From a virus, in the IMG/VR virus record IMGVR_UViG_3300044707_000932, positions 1 through 64,000 of that record: 64,000 bases of DNA. One strand, 5' to 3'. The notes beneath the pieces were generated by a model. It saw nothing but the letters and a program-made list of their open reading frames with translations, was not told where the DNA came from and ran no database searches. The translations under genes and the position numbers were made by a program. Shown piece after piece: positions 1 through 8,026 of the stretch (position 1 is the stretch's first letter; each line of letters starts with the position of its first letter).

Positions 1-74
1 TTGGTTTGACAAGATTTAGCAACTTTTTCTAACCAAATGATAACGTCTCCCCAATGATTACTTTGTTTATCCAT
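1..74 (-). CDS. N-terminus of an unidentified small protein (runs off the left edge)
   Basis: Only the first 24 or so codons are in the window; translation begins MDKQSNHWGDVIIWLEK. The ATG lies 14 nt downstream of a textbook host-type promoter, which is why I call it despite the truncation. The fragment has no recognisable domain and no signal peptide. The function is unknown. Confidence 0.55.
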   Translation of the reverse strand, partial: MDKQSNHWGDVIIWLEKVAKSCQT

Positions 75-88
75 TTTTATAGTTTGAA

Positions 89-118
89 CAAAGATAAGAA
101 AAAAATAAGACCCGACAA
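89..118 (-). promoter_or_regulatory. Bacteroidota-type promoter (TTG-N19-TATCTTTG)
   Basis: On the minus strand a TTG at 116-118 is separated by 19 nt from TATCTTTG at 89-96, matching the TTG/TAnnTTTG consensus of the Bacteroidota primary sigma factor. The TTG half lies inside the loop of the upstream terminator hairpin, so the end of one unit and the start of the next are overlaid. Confidence 0.75.
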
Positions 119-137
119 AATAATTTTGACGGGTCTT
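107..137. terminator. Bidirectional intrinsic terminator
   Basis: AAGACCCG and CGGGTCTT pair across an inner CAAAA/TTTTG stem with one A-A mismatch. T-rich and A-rich flanks allow termination in both directions. It lies about 95 nt past the end of the endolysin gene. Confidence 0.8.
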
Positions 138-231
138 TTGGAAAGGATATATGAGAACACCTTACGGTGATGTCAGTTATAAATATAATAAAAATTGAAA
201 AAAGTTCAAATTTTACCATCGCCAACTGTGA

Positions 232-1074
232 TTATTTCAATAAATTGTAATACTCCTTGAAATGTTTTAATCTATCGGGGAGTCCTATTGTACCACCGTT
301 CACACATTTTGTGACAGCTGTTACTGTAGCATCCGAAGCGTCGACACATTTTTTAAGACAGTTCCTGTAGAAAAACCATGCTGCGGACAACAAAGGGTAT
401 TTTGTTTGAACAAGGTCAGGATTACCCGCAATATCTTCGTTGATAGCTTTTCCAAAAGCTGTGTAATTGTCTTTACCTGTCAATTGAATGTAACCGCGTC
501 CTCTGTATCTATAACCATCACCTGAACCTTCGGGACCATTTCCCATTCTATTACCATAAACCAAATTAGCTATCTTTTGAGGATTTCTAGCGTAGTTTTC
601 GGCTAAAACTGTTCTGAAATATTTTGGGAATATATTTTTAAGACCCTGAGCAGAATAGTTAAGATTTTCTGATGTAACTCTAAAACCACCTGACTCGTGA
701 CCACATTGGGCCAAAAAATGTGCTAATTTTACGGGGGTATCAATACCGAATTTAGCTGCTGTATCGGGAATCTGAGCAATAACAGCATCAGGAATATGAC
801 CCCTTAAATTTTCTAATTTAAGTCCACCAACAGATGCAACAGGTTGTGAGACTACTTGGGCGACAGGGGCAGGTTCTGTAATTAGAGTTGCTTGACCCAT
901 GATTTTTTGCCATGTTTGTTCTCCGACAATACCGTCAGGGTTTAATCCATTTTTTGTTTGGAAGTTTTTTACAGCTTGTTCTGTTCCTTTACCAAATATA
1001 CCATCAGCACCTAAACCTAACTTTTGTTGGAGTTTTTTCACGTCCTCTCCTTTGGACCCCACTTTTAATAACAT
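232..1074 (-). CDS. Endolysin: peptidoglycan-binding domain plus GH19 chitinase-like muramidase domain
   Basis: This is a probable cell-wall lysis enzyme of 280 aa. Residues about 4-58 form a PG_binding_1 repeat (VGSKGEDVKKLQQKLGL, then DGIFGKGTEQAVKNFQ). From about residue 95 comes a GH19-family domain: the HFLAQCGHESGG segment carries the expected catalytic Glu and RGRGYIQLTGKDNY is the usual substrate-cleft motif. There is no signal peptide, so access to the wall would need a holin; two small membrane proteins sit in the neighbouring run. It has its own TATTTATT element 16 nt before the ATG. Family assignment is firm; the exact bond cleaved is inferred. Confidence 0.9.
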   Translation of the reverse strand: MLLKVGSKGEDVKKLQQKLGLGADGIFGKGTEQAVKNFQTKNGLNPDGIVGEQTWQKIMGQATLITEPAPVAQVVSQPVASVGGLKLENLRGHIPDAVIAQIPDTAAKFGIDTPVKLAHFLAQCGHESGGFRVTSENLNYSAQGLKNIFPKYFRTVLAENYARNPQKIANLVYGNRMGNGPEGSGDGYRYRGRGYIQLTGKDNYTAFGKAINEDIAGNPDLVQTKYPLLSAAWFFYRNCLKKCVDASDATVTAVTKCVNGGTIGLPDRLKHFKEYYNLLK

Positions 1075-1090
1075 AGTAATTTAATTTACT

Positions 1091-1098
1091 AATAAATA
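1091..1098 (-). promoter_or_regulatory. Phage promoter element TATTTATT for the endolysin
   Basis: TATTTATT on the coding strand, 16 nt before the ATG. It belongs to the window-wide TATTTAT set. That it works as a promoter is inferred from its recurrence and fixed placement. Confidence 0.6.
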
Positions 1099-1102
1099 TT
1101 TT

Positions 1103-2536
1103 CTATTGAGAAGAATGAGATAAATTGACATCTCCCAAAACACAATATTTGATATTTTGTGTTACATTAGAAGTCGTCACATTTATAGTAAATGAAGTCA
1201 CAGGAGAAATACTACCAAAATTGTTTTTGTTAATCAAATCATAATTTGTTGAGCTAAACCAAAGTACTTCTGTTATTGGTCTGAATCCTGTGACGTGGGA
1301 TAAAAGTAGGTAAGCATCTCCCAAATCAATAATCCCATTTTTATTCACATCCGCAGCCTTCCATTGTTTGGTACCCGTTAAAAACAAACCTGATGATATA
1401 TTGTTTGGTGTATTAATATTTTGTATCTCATTGAAAAGAGGTGTGAAATCTGTTGTTGTTAATCCTTGTATTGGTAAAGATGGAACTAATTTGTATGTAG
1501 AATTTTGTTGAGGTAAAGTGAAGGTGTATGTTCCGCTTGATGTCAACGTTTTATAATCGACAAGAGTTTCTACATTATTCACTACCCTATACAATGTCAA
1601 AGTTGGGTAAGGACTTAAAGACGGAACGGAAACTGTACCTGAAAGGGTGTTAGTTATTGCTACTACGTTAGTTGTGTTTGCTGCGTAATACCCTGTGAAT
1701 GTGGCGTCTTGTGGGTTTGACCATGTACCGAATTCCACAACATATGGGTTTGAATAAGTTGCGGGTAAATCATTCCAACAACCACCCCCACCCCATTTAG
1801 TTACGGCATAATCCTCGCCACCCGCGTCGTTTGGTTCACCACCACACCAATTTTGATACGTTCCAGGTTGTGGATTTCCATTGTAATTACCGATGTTAAT
1901 GAGAAGACCATTTTCGGGACCGGCATCAACCCTCCAATACCCCTCTTGTAGTCTATCGGTTAATGCGAACCAAATATTATTTTGAGGAACATTAGCGATG
2001 ATGAAGTTCTGTTCATCGCCTGAAGTTATAGTTACCAAATACCCTGATTGTCCCTTGAATGTTTGTTGTGAGGATAAAGTCTTAGCATTATCGTATGTTG
2101 CCCCTGTGGAAATTGGTCTATAAAAGTGTCCGTTAGTTGCGTTATAATAATACCCTACAGGGTTAATAGTTGTTGAAACTGAAATTTGAACATTTCCTGT
2201 TGCCGACCCTGTGTTGATTTTAAGTGAGGCAAGGGCGTTATTGATGTTAGTCTGAGTTCCTGTGAAACTTATTCTTGTAATATTGGACCAAGTGCTATAT
2301 CCTGTAGCAAATGAAAGACCAGTTGTTGTTGTAATTGAAAATGTAGTTCCCGCGGGGGGATTAACCAAGCCAATAGATGTTAAAAGTGTCTCAGATGTGA
2401 ATCCATTGATTATAAATCCACTGGCATCTTGTCCTGAGGTGCTTACTTGATAGGTTCTACCTGGAGGAGCACTAACAGACTGACACCAAATTGTCTGAAA
2501 GATGAAAAATAAAAATATTGTAAATAAAATTCTCAT
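1103..2536 (-). CDS. Secreted C-type lectin-like protein with dockerin-like C-terminus
   Basis: The 477-aa protein has a signal peptide (about residues 1-19, cleavage before Gln). An N-terminal beta-rich region is followed by a C-type lectin fold at about 126-270. EPN (234-236) and WND (254-256) are both present, the calcium-binding pair typical of mannose-type lectins. A dockerin-like calcium loop (ADVNKNGIIDLGDAYLLL) lies at about 394-412. The protein stops just after KYCVLGDVNLSHSS, the point where the related 634-aa protein upstream in this run continues into a cohesin-like domain and a T9SS sorting domain, so it looks like a shortened relative. The gene overlaps the previous one by 4 nt (ATGA). 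The likely role is surface or extracellular carbohydrate binding on the infected host; a virion fibre is less likely given the signal peptide. Confidence 0.8.
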   Translation of the reverse strand: MRILFTIFLFFIFQTIWCQSVSAPPGRTYQVSTSGQDASGFIINGFTSETLLTSIGLVNPPAGTTFSITTTTGLSFATGYSTWSNITRISFTGTQTNINNALASLKINTGSATGNVQISVSTTINPVGYYYNATNGHFYRPISTGATYDNAKTLSSQQTFKGQSGYLVTITSGDEQNFIIANVPQNNIWFALTDRLQEGYWRVDAGPENGLLINIGNYNGNPQPGTYQNWCGGEPNDAGGEDYAVTKWGGGGCWNDLPATYSNPYVVEFGTWSNPQDATFTGYYAANTTNVVAITNTLSGTVSVPSLSPYPTLTLYRVVNNVETLVDYKTLTSSGTYTFTLPQQNSTYKLVPSLPIQGLTTTDFTPLFNEIQNINTPNNISSGLFLTGTKQWKAADVNKNGIIDLGDAYLLLSHVTGFRPITEVLWFSSTNYDLINKNNFGSISPVTSFTINVTTSNVTQNIKYCVLGDVNLSHSSQ

Positions 2537-3996
2537 AAGTTTACTTTGCTACCAATTAGGAAAAAGGATAAAACGGGAAACTCAGGGTTTGTACTGAGAT
2601 TCAATTTATAATTAACATTGAATTTAAATCTCTTTGATATCTGATAATCAAACCCACTACCTAAAAACATACTGAATGTTCTATCGGTCACTGTCACTTT
2701 ATCGAAAGAAGAATAAACTACAGGAGTAGAAATTAAATAAATTTCAGGAGAGATTGTGAGCTTTTTGCTATAACTGAAAGGTCTTGTGTAAAATCCTGTA
2801 ACGGATGGTGAGATAAATAAATTACTATCTTCAGGCATTTTAACGAGAGCTCCACTGACGTTAAAACCTGTGATACCCCACTTTTTGGCGTTTATTATCA
2901 TACTATAACCAAGGAAAGAAAATATGTTTCCATATGAATAAGCACCTGTAAGATTTATATTATGAACGAATTTGAGGGTTCCTTTATCGTTCATCTTAAT
3001 CATGGTGTATCTTGAGTTGATTGCGAATTGTTTCAAGTTGAACCATACCATTCCCGTTACACCCCAAGAACTTGTACCCATTAGAGATGACCTTGCCATC
3101 CCTACATTTATGATTCCTGTGAAACTTTTATCAAGATTTTGTGCTGAAGTCAAATCAGACGAAACAATTATGGGATTAGAGTTTCCTGACTTTCCATTTT
3201 TTCCACCCTTACCACCACCACTCCCAGAACTTTCACTTCCCCTATCATTTCTGACATCTACATTCATGGCAGTCGTTGCCACCACTTCCGAACCTTCCTT
3301 GTTATCACTTTTATTATCTCCTGAACTATTACCACCGACACCGCCCCCATTAGAATTATTATTATTGTTATTACCTGTAGAAGCATTACCACTGTTTTGA
3401 GGATTGTTTTGAGAATTTCCACTATTTCCTTGAGCCCCTCCCACAGTAGATGTAGTGTTGCTTTGATTGTTTGGTGAAGTTGTCCCCCCATTTGAAGAAG
3501 TCCCATTAGAATTACTAGAATTAGAGGTATTGTTATTACGAGCACGATTATTTCTATTACTTTTTCCATTTTGTGAATTTGAATTTCCTTGTGATGCTGT
3601 GAGATTACCACCCCCCGCTGACATCGAAGCTCCTGCCATCACAGAGGAGTTTATTGAACTTACCACACTACTTACAACATTACCTATCACTTGAGATGTA
3701 ATTTGGTTCCTCGTAAGTGTTAAAGATTGTACGGAACATGGGGTGAGTTTTCTATAATCAGAGTAAACCTGATTTGTCCACGCGGCAAAAGCACCGCTGA
3801 TAACATCATCGGCGGTGAAAATTCTTGATTGACCGTAAAAATATATTACTGTATTACCCTGAATAGGAAGTGTAAATGTTGTGGTCTGTTTTGTACAAGG
3901 GTCTGTGAATGTTGTGGTCAATACTTGGGCATCAACTTTCGAGCTGAGAAAGAAGATACAAACAATACTTAAAAAAATTTTTAATCTTTTCCACAT
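2533..3996 (-). CDS. Outer-membrane protein with Asn/Ser/Gly-rich linker
   Basis: The 487-aa protein has a signal peptide ending in DAQ. After a short N-terminal domain comes a long linker (about 150-285) rich in Asn, Ser and Gly. The C-terminal 190 residues show alternating hydrophobic/polar strands with aromatic ends, as in an outer-membrane beta-barrel (for example SPSVTGFYTRPFSYSKKL, ending FFLIGSKVNL). Its neighbour is CsgG-like, so the pair could be a secretion or assembly apparatus, but no family is recognised. The linker is encoded by AAT/AGT-rich DNA that yields spurious open frames on both strands. Confidence 0.7.
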   Translation of the reverse strand: MWKRLKIFLSIVCIFFLSSKVDAQVLTTTFTDPCTKQTTTFTLPIQGNTVIYFYGQSRIFTADDVISGAFAAWTNQVYSDYRKLTPCSVQSLTLTRNQITSQVIGNVVSSVVSSINSSVMAGASMSAGGGNLTASQGNSNSQNGKSNRNNRARNNNTSNSSNSNGTSSNGGTTSPNNQSNTTSTVGGAQGNSGNSQNNPQNSGNASTGNNNNNNSNGGGVGGNSSGDNKSDNKEGSEVVATTAMNVDVRNDRGSESSGSGGGKGGKNGKSGNSNPIIVSSDLTSAQNLDKSFTGIINVGMARSSLMGTSSWGVTGMVWFNLKQFAINSRYTMIKMNDKGTLKFVHNINLTGAYSYGNIFSFLGYSMIINAKKWGITGFNVSGALVKMPEDSNLFISPSVTGFYTRPFSYSKKLTISPEIYLISTPVVYSSFDKVTVTDRTFSMFLGSGFDYQISKRFKFNVNYKLNLSTNPEFPVLSFFLIGSKVNL

Positions 3997-4713
3997 TTAT
4001 TTTTGGAATACCCCTTTTTTGACCATTCTTACAAGAATTCTACTACAAGCAATTTCTAAAGCTTTTTTTGTAGTAATCCCTATAGTTGATTGATTGAATT
4101 TTACATCACTCAAGTTATCATCATTGAGTAATGATAATTCTCTAACAGTTTTAGCTTCCCCGAGTCCTGATGCTGCGATAATTTCACCTGTCTCAGCATT
4201 TGTGAATCTAACTTGAAGGCCAAGTCTTGTGTTCACAATGTTTTTAACACCATCTTTTAAATTAACAGTTTCATCTTCGGAAACAGAAAAGTCATAAACT
4301 TCGATTGTTACGAAATAATGTGCCAATCTAATCTTCCCCCTACCATCGAGTTTGTCTTGTGAGATTCCTGCTTGAGATGCCTGAAATTGTTTAACCATAC
4401 GATTCTTTATTTCAGTCTTGTCTTCGGTGAAAGTAAATCTGTTCAACTCAGATAAAAACTCCAAACTAATATTAGCAACACCGAGACCAACTTTTTTTTC
4501 TTTTAGTTCAGGATACTGTTCATATACCTCATCACTTATACCGATTGTAAGAATTTGTATTGGAATAGTTGGACCATCATAATCCATTAGAGAATCGATA
4601 TTAATTTTTGTTTCGAAACTTGCCTTGTATTGTTCCGTTTTGGTTGTTCCTACAACTTGCCCGTTTACAAACGAGCAAGTTAATAGGAAAATAGGTAGTA
4701 AAATCTTTTTCAT
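3997..4713 (-). CDS. CsgG-like curli-secretion/assembly family protein
   Basis: The start chosen, MKKILLPIFLL, gives a signal peptide and a 2-nt gap to the upstream gene; an in-frame start 9 codons earlier would overlap it. The 238-aa protein has the CsgG-type ending: a beta strand before NAETGEIIAASGLGEAK, then a long C-terminal helix with KKALEIACSRILVRMVKKG. CsgG proteins form an outer-membrane export channel for curli; Bacteroidota have related ones. The signal peptide contains a Cys (LLTC), but the lipobox is imperfect. The CsgG link is by motif and architecture only. Confidence 0.6.
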   Translation of the reverse strand: MKKILLPIFLLTCSFVNGQVVGTTKTEQYKASFETKINIDSLMDYDGPTIPIQILTIGISDEVYEQYPELKEKKVGLGVANISLEFLSELNRFTFTEDKTEIKNRMVKQFQASQAGISQDKLDGRGKIRLAHYFVTIEVYDFSVSEDETVNLKDGVKNIVNTRLGLQVRFTNAETGEIIAASGLGEAKTVRELSLLNDDNLSDVKFNQSTIGITTKKALEIACSRILVRMVKKGVFQK

Positions 4714-4715
4714 TT

Positions 4716-5255
4716 TTAATCTTGTTTGATAAGACCACATTTAAGACACTCTTCTTCACCATCACCATCCTTGTCACCCCATACGTGTTCACACTGACGA
4801 TGCTCGAAATACATGTCGATTATACCATCACCATCCTCATCAATACCATCCATTATACCATCACCATCTTCGTCGATTTCTACACCGACTTGTGGGGTGA
4901 CTTGAGGGATAACCTGAGGGGTGACTTGGGGGGTGGGTGTTGAATCTTTCATATCTAAAGTAGATGAGAAAGAAACACCATCTTCTTCGTCCATTTTTTG
5001 AACCAACATCTTGTCCTTATCTGTATCACTGAACCAATAGTCAATGATTTTACCATAAGAACCAATGAATGCTCCAAGTAACAATAGGAGAAGTTCTTTC
5101 CACTCACCACTTATTGCGCTTTGTTCGAAAATCGCCATAAAAATGGCGCCTATGATGACCACAAATCCACCTAAAACAAGAGCAGTAATCCACCACCTTC
5201 TTTTCATCATGGAGTTCAATAAATCTTTAAATCCTGTAGGTGTTTGTTGACTCAT
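4716..5255 (-). CDS. Two-helix membrane protein with acidic calcium-loop repeats; possible holin-like
   Basis: The 179-aa protein has two hydrophobic helices (about 20-45 and 54-72). A PQVTPQV repeat follows, then three DxDGDGxxD calcium-type loops and a C-terminal zinc-ribbon-like pair (CEHVW and CLKCG). It lies in the same run as the endolysin, so a holin-type lysis role is possible. The acidic loops and zinc knuckle are unusual for a holin, and the function remains open. Confidence 0.65.
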   Translation of the reverse strand: MSQQTPTGFKDLLNSMMKRRWWITALVLGGFVVIIGAIFMAIFEQSAISGEWKELLLLLLGAFIGSYGKIIDYWFSDTDKDKMLVQKMDEEDGVSFSSTLDMKDSTPTPQVTPQVIPQVTPQVGVEIDEDGDGIMDGIDEDGDGIIDMYFEHRQCEHVWGDKDGDGEEECLKCGLIKQD

Positions 5256-5258
5256 AAA

Positions 5259-5573
5259 TTACCATTTTGGGTCCTCTGAAAAAGGTTTTGGTTTAGGAGC
5301 TGGTTCAGCAGGTTTTGCCGCTGGTTTTTCTACAACACGCTCGATTACTTTGGTAGTTCCTCCCGTAGCAGGTGCCGCTTGTTGTTGAGAGTTGTTAATT
5401 ACGATAGTGGGTTGTGCTTGAACAGGTTGTTCCTGTTTTTCTTCGTGACCACCAAATAATAATGTGCTTAACCACACACCACCACCGGCAACTACAGTTC
5501 CGAGTGTTCCTACAATGGTCTTCTTTAGTCCTGACCAAGAGCCATCATTTTGTTCTAATTGTTCTTCTGACAT
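5259..5573 (-). CDS. Small single-helix membrane protein with Pro/Ala-rich tail
   Basis: The 104-aa protein has one hydrophobic stretch (TIVGTLGTVVAGGGVWLSTLLF) followed by a Gln/Pro/Ala/Lys-rich tail that would extend into the periplasm. It is separated by 3 nt from the downstream two-helix protein. The arrangement resembles spanin or lysis-accessory genes, but there is no lipobox and no sequence family that I recognise. Confidence 0.6.
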   Translation of the reverse strand: MSEEQLEQNDGSWSGLKKTIVGTLGTVVAGGGVWLSTLLFGGHEEKQEQPVQAQPTIVINNSQQQAAPATGGTTKVIERVVEKPAAKPAEPAPKPKPFSEDPKW

Positions 5574-5578
5574 AGTTT

Positions 5579-7483
5579 TTAAATTTTAATGAAAGGTTTA
5601 GTTATCCTTTTATCATTATTTACCATAACTAGTAAATATTTTCCTTGGGCTAACTGAGTTGCGTTTACCGCTCTCACTATTTGAGTTGTTATATCGTCTG
5701 TTTCGAATTTACCTAAACTTAAAATTTTTCTACCTGAAATATCGTAAACAAATCCCTCCATCCAGTAATTGTTTGGTAATTTAATAATCAACTCAAATTG
5801 TCCTGAATTTGGATTTGGTCTAATTTCTGCTGTTGGCTCTGATATTGGAACTATTGGTCCTATAGTCCTGTAACTTAGTACTATTCTTTCTGATTGTAAT
5901 TCAATATTAAAGTGGTCACCTTTATTATCTGAGGCGTCCATAAGTTGTCTAACGTAAACGAAAGATGAAATATCTTGGCTAGGGTTGATTGGGCTAAATT
6001 TTAATTTGAAGGGGGTGGACAAACCACTTATCCCCCCCTTCGATTGATTATTCATTCCACCGAATCGAATTATGCCGTTTCGGTCGTCGTGTGTAACATA
6101 TTGTAACCATTGGTTTGGTAAAGTTGAAACTACTTCATCGAACTTAACCATTGTTGGGTCATATTTCATTTCGAATTGTAAACCATAATTAATCAAGCCA
6201 TTTGTTGAAATGTTGAATGGAACATTCATGGGTTGACCAACTGCGTATGTATTAGGAATTGTAACATCAAACCTACCTTGGTAGTTTGCCGCAGTTACCA
6301 AATTTCCATTTCCATCGTATACTGGTGATGAATGTGTTCTATCTACGTCACCCAAAATGAAGTATTTCAAATCCAAAGTTAAATTGTTTGTAGTAACACT
6401 ATCAAAAACAAAGTTTGTTCTCGATGAATAGGTTGCCCATGTTGTCCATTGGTCTTGACCCATTGCCAAACTATCGAATTCATTCTTTGTGAAGACGTGT
6501 ATTAAGTTTGTTGTGTTAATTGGTCTTAAACCTGAAACAGAAGCGTAGATTCCATAAGGGTCTCCACCGTCCAACTTTTGGTTCAAGTTAATATCTCCAA
6601 TTAAGTACGCTAAGCCGTTCCTAAGATATTGTTGACCATAGGATTGAAGGACATCGGTATTTATGAATTCGTTGAAAGACTTGGTAGCATCTGCGATTGT
6701 AACAGAGTTATCTCTCATAGTGACCAAACTATCAGCATTGAATACCAACTCAATTTTGTATCTTGTATTCTCATCGATATTATCTAATGTGTAAAGACCT
6801 GTCTGTACATCCGGTATTGTTGATGATACTAAAACTCCCGTGTTAGCTTCATAACATTTAAGTGTTGGTACCCATCCCCTTGATACTGCTGTTTGTGGAA
6901 GCCACACTTTTCCAGAAATGGTTAAATTACCCAAAAGTTTAACCGCCATTTTTTGATAGTTCAAAATCGCCACATTATCTCCAATCGATGTTCCATCAAC
7001 TTTGAACATTCTAGACCAATTTAGAGTGATAGTATCCGATACGAAATTTGGAACAACATTATTTATTTTGTATTTGTTGTGTACGATGTATCCGTTCGAT
7101 GACACTTGAGAACCATTAGGTAAAATCAAATAGTTTCTTCCGATAGACCAATTATTGTCCGATGAATAATTGTAGATGCCATTGTTGTAAGATTGGTATT
7201 TGAAATTATCCCAAGATTTATAGGCAATTTCTGGAGAATTACCATTCAAACCCGCATCAACGGTAGTTGACAGATATGTAAACAATTCTTTTTTGTATTG
7301 CCAGTCAACTTGAAAACTTCTGACATCTGTTCCTTGTGTTGGTTTGTAATACCAGGCCACATCGAGAGTGTCACCTCTTCGTACTGTTTTCAGTTGTTGA
7401 AAGTGACCAATTTCAGGTGTTTGAGAAATTGATAGTTTAGTCATCAACATTGTTGATAACAAGAATAGAATTTTTTTCATCAT
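5579..7483 (-). CDS. Secreted cohesin/dockerin protein with type IX secretion sorting domain
   Basis: I chose the ATG at 7483 because it forms an ATGA overlap with the upstream stop; the 634-aa product has a signal peptide ending SISQ. Visible parts are an N-terminal beta-rich cohesin-like region, a carboxypeptidase-regulatory-like module (about 180-250), a dockerin-like segment (LIGDINLNQKLDGGDPYGIY), a second GDVDRTHSS calcium loop, a cohesin-like domain (VPFNISTNGLINYGLQFEMKY, about 405 on) and, over the last 83 residues, a canonical Por/T9SS type A C-terminal domain (RPNPNSGQFEL ... YDISGRKIL ... GKYLLVM). T9SS exists only in Bacteroidota, so a phage gene with this domain must rely on the host machinery to reach the surface. 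The cohesin and dockerin parts suggest pairing with the lectin encoded two kilobases downstream. Confidence 0.8.
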   Translation of the reverse strand: MMKKILFLLSTMLMTKLSISQTPEIGHFQQLKTVRRGDTLDVAWYYKPTQGTDVRSFQVDWQYKKELFTYLSTTVDAGLNGNSPEIAYKSWDNFKYQSYNNGIYNYSSDNNWSIGRNYLILPNGSQVSSNGYIVHNKYKINNVVPNFVSDTITLNWSRMFKVDGTSIGDNVAILNYQKMAVKLLGNLTISGKVWLPQTAVSRGWVPTLKCYEANTGVLVSSTIPDVQTGLYTLDNIDENTRYKIELVFNADSLVTMRDNSVTIADATKSFNEFINTDVLQSYGQQYLRNGLAYLIGDINLNQKLDGGDPYGIYASVSGLRPINTTNLIHVFTKNEFDSLAMGQDQWTTWATYSSRTNFVFDSVTTNNLTLDLKYFILGDVDRTHSSPVYDGNGNLVTAANYQGRFDVTIPNTYAVGQPMNVPFNISTNGLINYGLQFEMKYDPTMVKFDEVVSTLPNQWLQYVTHDDRNGIIRFGGMNNQSKGGISGLSTPFKLKFSPINPSQDISSFVYVRQLMDASDNKGDHFNIELQSERIVLSYRTIGPIVPISEPTAEIRPNPNSGQFELIIKLPNNYWMEGFVYDISGRKILSLGKFETDDITTQIVRAVNATQLAQGKYLLVMVNNDKRITKPFIKI

Positions 7484-7971
7484 TCGAAGAAATTTTTGAT
7501 TAATGTTTCGCAAGCCTTTTTTATGACGTTTGAAACGGATTGTTGATTTATTTTACCACCCTCTGAAATAATCAGTGTTGACATCGAAATCTCAGAGGAT
7601 TTTTCAGTAACAATTGTTTCCTTGGGTTTTTTTCCATAAAACTCTAACATACGGCCCCTGACTCTCAGGACAGTCTCACTATTTTCTTTGTGGATTACAG
7701 AAAAACCTGATTTAGTGTTGAGGACATCAAAATAAATCAAATCGATTTGTAATTTATAGTCGGCTTGACTACAACTATCCACTAACTGAAAGTCCTTTTC
7801 TTGGAGATATTCCAAAAGTATGTTTTTGAAACCAAAGGTTAGATTTCTATTACCCAACATCTGTCCCATTTGAATTTTGTTGTCAATTGACACAATACAG
7901 ACCTTTTTACCTTGTGAAAAAAGGGATAGTGATAATAGAAAAAAACCGAAGGTCAATAGTAATCTTTTCAT
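7480..7971 (-). CDS. Secreted protein with weak CsgG/TolB-N-like features
   Basis: The 163-aa protein has a signal peptide ending LFSQ. The mature part reads as an alpha/beta domain (KVCIVSIDN at the start, ADYKLQIDLIYFDV in the middle, a C-terminal amphipathic helix with KKACETLIKNFF). This resembles the layout of CsgG or TolB-N-like proteins, but only weakly. It is the first gene of the seven-gene minus-strand run and has a TATTTATA element 4 nt before the ATG. Confidence 0.65.
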   Translation of the reverse strand: MKRLLLTFGFFLLSLSLFSQGKKVCIVSIDNKIQMGQMLGNRNLTFGFKNILLEYLQEKDFQLVDSCSQADYKLQIDLIYFDVLNTKSGFSVIHKENSETVLRVRGRMLEFYGKKPKETIVTEKSSEISMSTLIISEGGKINQQSVSNVIKKACETLIKNFFE

Positions 7972-7975
7972 AATC

Positions 7976-7983
7976 TATAAATA
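7976..7983 (-). promoter_or_regulatory. Phage promoter element TATTTATA heading the surface-protein operon
   Basis: Perfect TATTTATA on the minus strand with exactly 4 nt to the ATG, predicting a leaderless or nearly leaderless transcript. The next minus-strand element is at 1091-1098, so it may drive all seven genes down to 1103. Confidence 0.65.
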
Positions 7984-8003
7984 TTCGATAGTCAATTACA
8001 ATA

Positions 8004-8011
8004 TATTTATT
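8004..8011 (+). promoter_or_regulatory. Phage promoter element TATTTATT for PPK2
   Basis: TATTTATT, 15 nt before the PPK2 ATG, divergent from the element at 7976-7983. Confidence 0.6.
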
Positions 8012-8026
8012 AAGAAATAATTTTAG

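Noticed and set aside
1103-2536. Diversity-generating retroelement target (lectin fold)
   Set aside because: No reverse transcriptase and no template repeat are visible in the window; the lectin also has intact calcium-site residues, suggesting a fixed sugar ligand.
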